Shown here: positions 6,535 to 7,178 of the stretch, piece after piece
Position numbering within the stretch: position 1 is the first letter of the stretch
How the letters are laid out: every line of letters starts with the position of its first letter
Source of the DNA: JBDLIL01 sp039714855
Lineage (GTDB): Bacteria; Patescibacteriota; Microgenomatia; UBA1400; PJMF01
Reading direction: 5' to 3'
NCBI GenBank assembly: GCA_039714855.1
Contig: JBDLIL010000049.1
Location: 1 to 7,178, forward strand
DNA: 7,178 nucleotides
Notes under the pieces: model-generated
The model's database searches: none
The model's input: only the letters and a program-made list of their open reading frames with translations
What the model was told of the DNA's origin: nothing
Position numbers and translations under genes: made by a program

Positions 6535-6554
6535 GAAAACAAGCGAGGTTTTTT
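6528..6554 (+). terminator. Rho-independent terminator upstream of the 77-aa gene
   Basis: ACCTCGC (6528-6534) and GCGAGGT (6543-6549) form a 7-bp stem, six pairs of it GC-rich, around the 8-nt loop GAAAACAA, followed by a T run (6549-6554). The right arm repeats the 6490-6496 sequence exactly. It would end transcripts starting at the 6388-6415 promoter after about 130 nt and before the 77-residue gene. On the minus strand there is no adjacent U tract, so it should not block recJ-to-aspS read-through. Confidence 0.7.
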
Positions 6555-6559
6555 AGTTC

Positions 6560-6565
6560 TATAAT
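6560..6565 (+). promoter_or_regulatory. Perfect TATAAT -10 box just after the terminator
   Basis: TATAAT matches the -10 consensus at all six positions. It lies 6 bp after the terminator T run and 17 bp before the ATG of the 77-residue gene, giving a predicted 5' UTR of about 11 nt. No -35 match is present at 16-18 bp upstream, where the terminator loop and stem lie, and there is no TG extension. It may be a weak or activator-dependent promoter, or chance in A/T-rich DNA. Confidence 0.4.
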
Positions 6566-6582
6566 GAACGAGAAAGGGAAAT

Positions 6583-6816
6583 ATGTCAGCAGAACAATTG
6601 GCCCGACAAATTAGAACCGAAGCATTGAAAAATGGGTGCATATGGAATATGAACAAACTCATGGACATTTACTACGACTCAGAAAAGCAAGATTTTTTAC
6701 AAGCAATGAACATACTAACCCAAGATATGGGACCCACAATTCTTGCAGTTGTTAGTCAAGTTGTTGCAACAGATGAGAAAAACACCCTCGAAAAATTATT
6801 TTATGCTGATAATTAA
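6583..6816 (+). CDS. Small protein of unknown function (77 residues)
   Basis: This is the only plausible full gene on the plus strand. The protein is predicted soluble and mostly helical: MSAEQLARQIRTEALKNG (1-18), a central segment NMNKLMDIYYDSEKQDFLQAMNILTQ (22-47, split here only in description), then a more hydrophobic helix PTILAVVSQVVA (51-62) and a charged tail ending LEKLFYADN. The hydrophobic helix is too short and mixed to be a sure membrane segment. I see no catalytic, zinc or DNA-binding motif and do not recognise the family. A modest Shine-Dalgarno-like AAAGGG (6573-6578) lies 4 bases before ATG. The gene sits behind a terminator and a TATAAT box, so it is either controlled by read-through of the terminator or has its own promoter. 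Its TAA overlaps the recJ stop codon on the other strand. Confidence 0.65.
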   Translation: MSAEQLARQIRTEALKNGCIWNMNKLMDIYYDSEKQDFLQAMNILTQDMGPTILAVVSQVVATDEKNTLEKLFYADN

Positions 6817-7178
6817 TTGACTTGAAAATCCCGCACTACCACCTGAACATTGCGGCGACCATTCCATTCGTTGATCTCTATCATGCCAGCAATATCTATG
6901 CTGTCACCAGGATTTAATTCTGAGAGTCTCTCCCCCATCCTCCAAGCAATAGCCTTAACGTATTTGTACTCGTTGTTTTGCATTTTGTATTTTGCATTTA
7001 TAAGCAAATGATTGTTCTCTCTACCCATAGTTTTGAAATCTATAACTTGCAAATTTTTTAGTAAAAAAATCGGCTTTCTATTACCTTGCCCAAAAGGTGC
7101 AAATTCATCTACCAAACTCACCAGATTTTCACTCAGCAAATCAACGGATATTTCTGCTTCTACCTTTAGTACTCTCTC
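6813..7178 (-). CDS. recJ: Single-stranded-DNA-specific exonuclease RecJ, C-terminal part (cut by window edge)
   Basis: RecJ degrades single-stranded DNA 5' to 3' in recombination and mismatch or base-excision repair. The last 121 residues are visible and the frame stays open to the right edge; the TTG at 7139-7137 is an internal Leu, not a start. Visible parts, numbered from the edge: the end of the DHHA1 region (VLKVEAEISVD, then LVDEFAPFGQGNRKPIF, with PFGxGN at 28-33), then the OB-fold with HLLI (57-60), VKAIAWRMGERLSELNPGD (74-92) and the family's signature EINEWNGRRNVQVVVRDFQ (101-119). The catalytic DHH motifs lie outside the window. The loop at residues 61-73 (NAKYKMQNNEYKY) looks like a repeat-derived insertion. 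The gene is convergent with the 77-aa gene, and its stop (6815-6813) overlaps that gene's stop, leaving no room for a terminator of its own. Confidence 0.93.
   Translation of the reverse strand, partial: ERVLKVEAEISVDLLSENLVSLVDEFAPFGQGNRKPIFLLKNLQVIDFKTMGRENNHLLINAKYKMQNNEYKYVKAIAWRMGERLSELNPGDSIDIAGMIEINEWNGRRNVQVVVRDFQVN
6972..7000 (-). repeat. ATGCAAAA-type short repeat inside recJ
   Basis: Read on the minus strand, two near-copies of AAATGCAAAA (separated by ATAC) are translated in frame as the NAKYKMQNN part of the RecJ OB-fold (residues 61-69 from the edge). It lies in the loop between two beta strands where homologues usually have a short variable turn. I remember similar NAK/KMQN peptides scattered through CPR genomes, which suggests an interspersed repeat tolerated inside genes. 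Not confirmed. Confidence 0.35.

Noticed and set aside
6481..6554. T-box riboswitch for an aminoacyl-tRNA synthetase
   Set aside because: The GGAGGTAGCGAGG stretch before the terminator looks superficially like a T-box sequence, but the conserved AGGGTGGNACCGCG bulge with its TGGN is absent, the stem I region is missing, and the gene downstream is not a synthetase; aspS is on the other strand.
6441..6668. Minus-strand open frame of 75 codons across the attenuator region
   Set aside because: It is antisense to the terminator, the TATAAT box and the start of the 77-aa gene, and encodes a Phe/Ser/Arg-rich peptide without a recognisable pattern.
6813..7139. Complete 108-codon gene starting at TTG 7139
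   Set aside because: The frame continues open to the window edge and the extra residues (VLKVEAEISVD) match RecJ, so this is an internal part of a larger gene.
1..7178. CRISPR array, tRNA, rRNA or insertion sequence
   Set aside because: No regularly spaced direct repeats, no tRNA-like cloverleaf ending in CCA or GTTCRANYC loop, no transposase motifs and no terminal inverted repeats were seen.
1..7178. UGA recoded as glycine (SR1/Gracilibacteria code)
   Set aside because: Conserved proteins reach full length without in-frame UGA, and all readable stops are TAA, so nothing supports recoding.

Overview
The window looks like a low-GC bacterial chromosome fragment from the Candidate Phyla Radiation (Patescibacteria), probably a Microgenomates-like lineage. 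This is inferred from short genes packed with 2-36 bp gaps or small overlaps, an almost complete lack of Shine-Dalgarno sites at internal starts, an AspRS without its usual insert, and two envelope proteins that I remember only as uncharacterised CPR families. I could not run a search. Every complete or terminal stop I can read is TAA, and the ORFs run full length with UGA as stop, so a UGA-recoded SR1/Gracilibacteria code is unlikely.

Minus strand, read right to left: the C-terminal 121 residues of recJ (7178-6813, cut by the window edge), then, after a plus-strand island, a tight seven-gene run. This run is aspS (AspRS), a D-Ala-D-Ala carboxypeptidase, a membrane-anchored protein of unknown function, gltX (GluRS), a secreted or anchored protein of unknown function, a small acidic helical protein, and the first 54 codons of ybeY (cut by the left edge; not obvious as an open frame because it lacks a stop in the window). 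Gaps of 36, 5, 2, -11, 2 and 7 bp point to one transcript that mixes tRNA charging, rRNA maturation and cell-envelope functions.

Plus strand: one island at about 6388-6816. It has a near-consensus promoter (TTGACA-16-TAAAAT) built over an 11-bp tandem repeat, and a possible 23-codon leader ORF. The leader ORF's last codons form one arm of a hairpin that would compete with an intrinsic terminator. After that come a second perfect TATAAT box and a 77-residue protein that I do not recognise. The arrangement resembles a transcription attenuator, or a small RNA followed by a separately promoted gene, and is the most unusual part of the window. The 77-aa gene runs tail to tail into recJ with overlapping stop codons.

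The genes with known functions cover Asp and Glu charging (in CPR often feeding GatCAB amidation), 5'-3' single-strand DNA exonuclease repair (RecJ), 16S rRNA maturation (YbeY) and peptidoglycan trimming. The two unknown envelope proteins sit between these and are likely extracytoplasmic.
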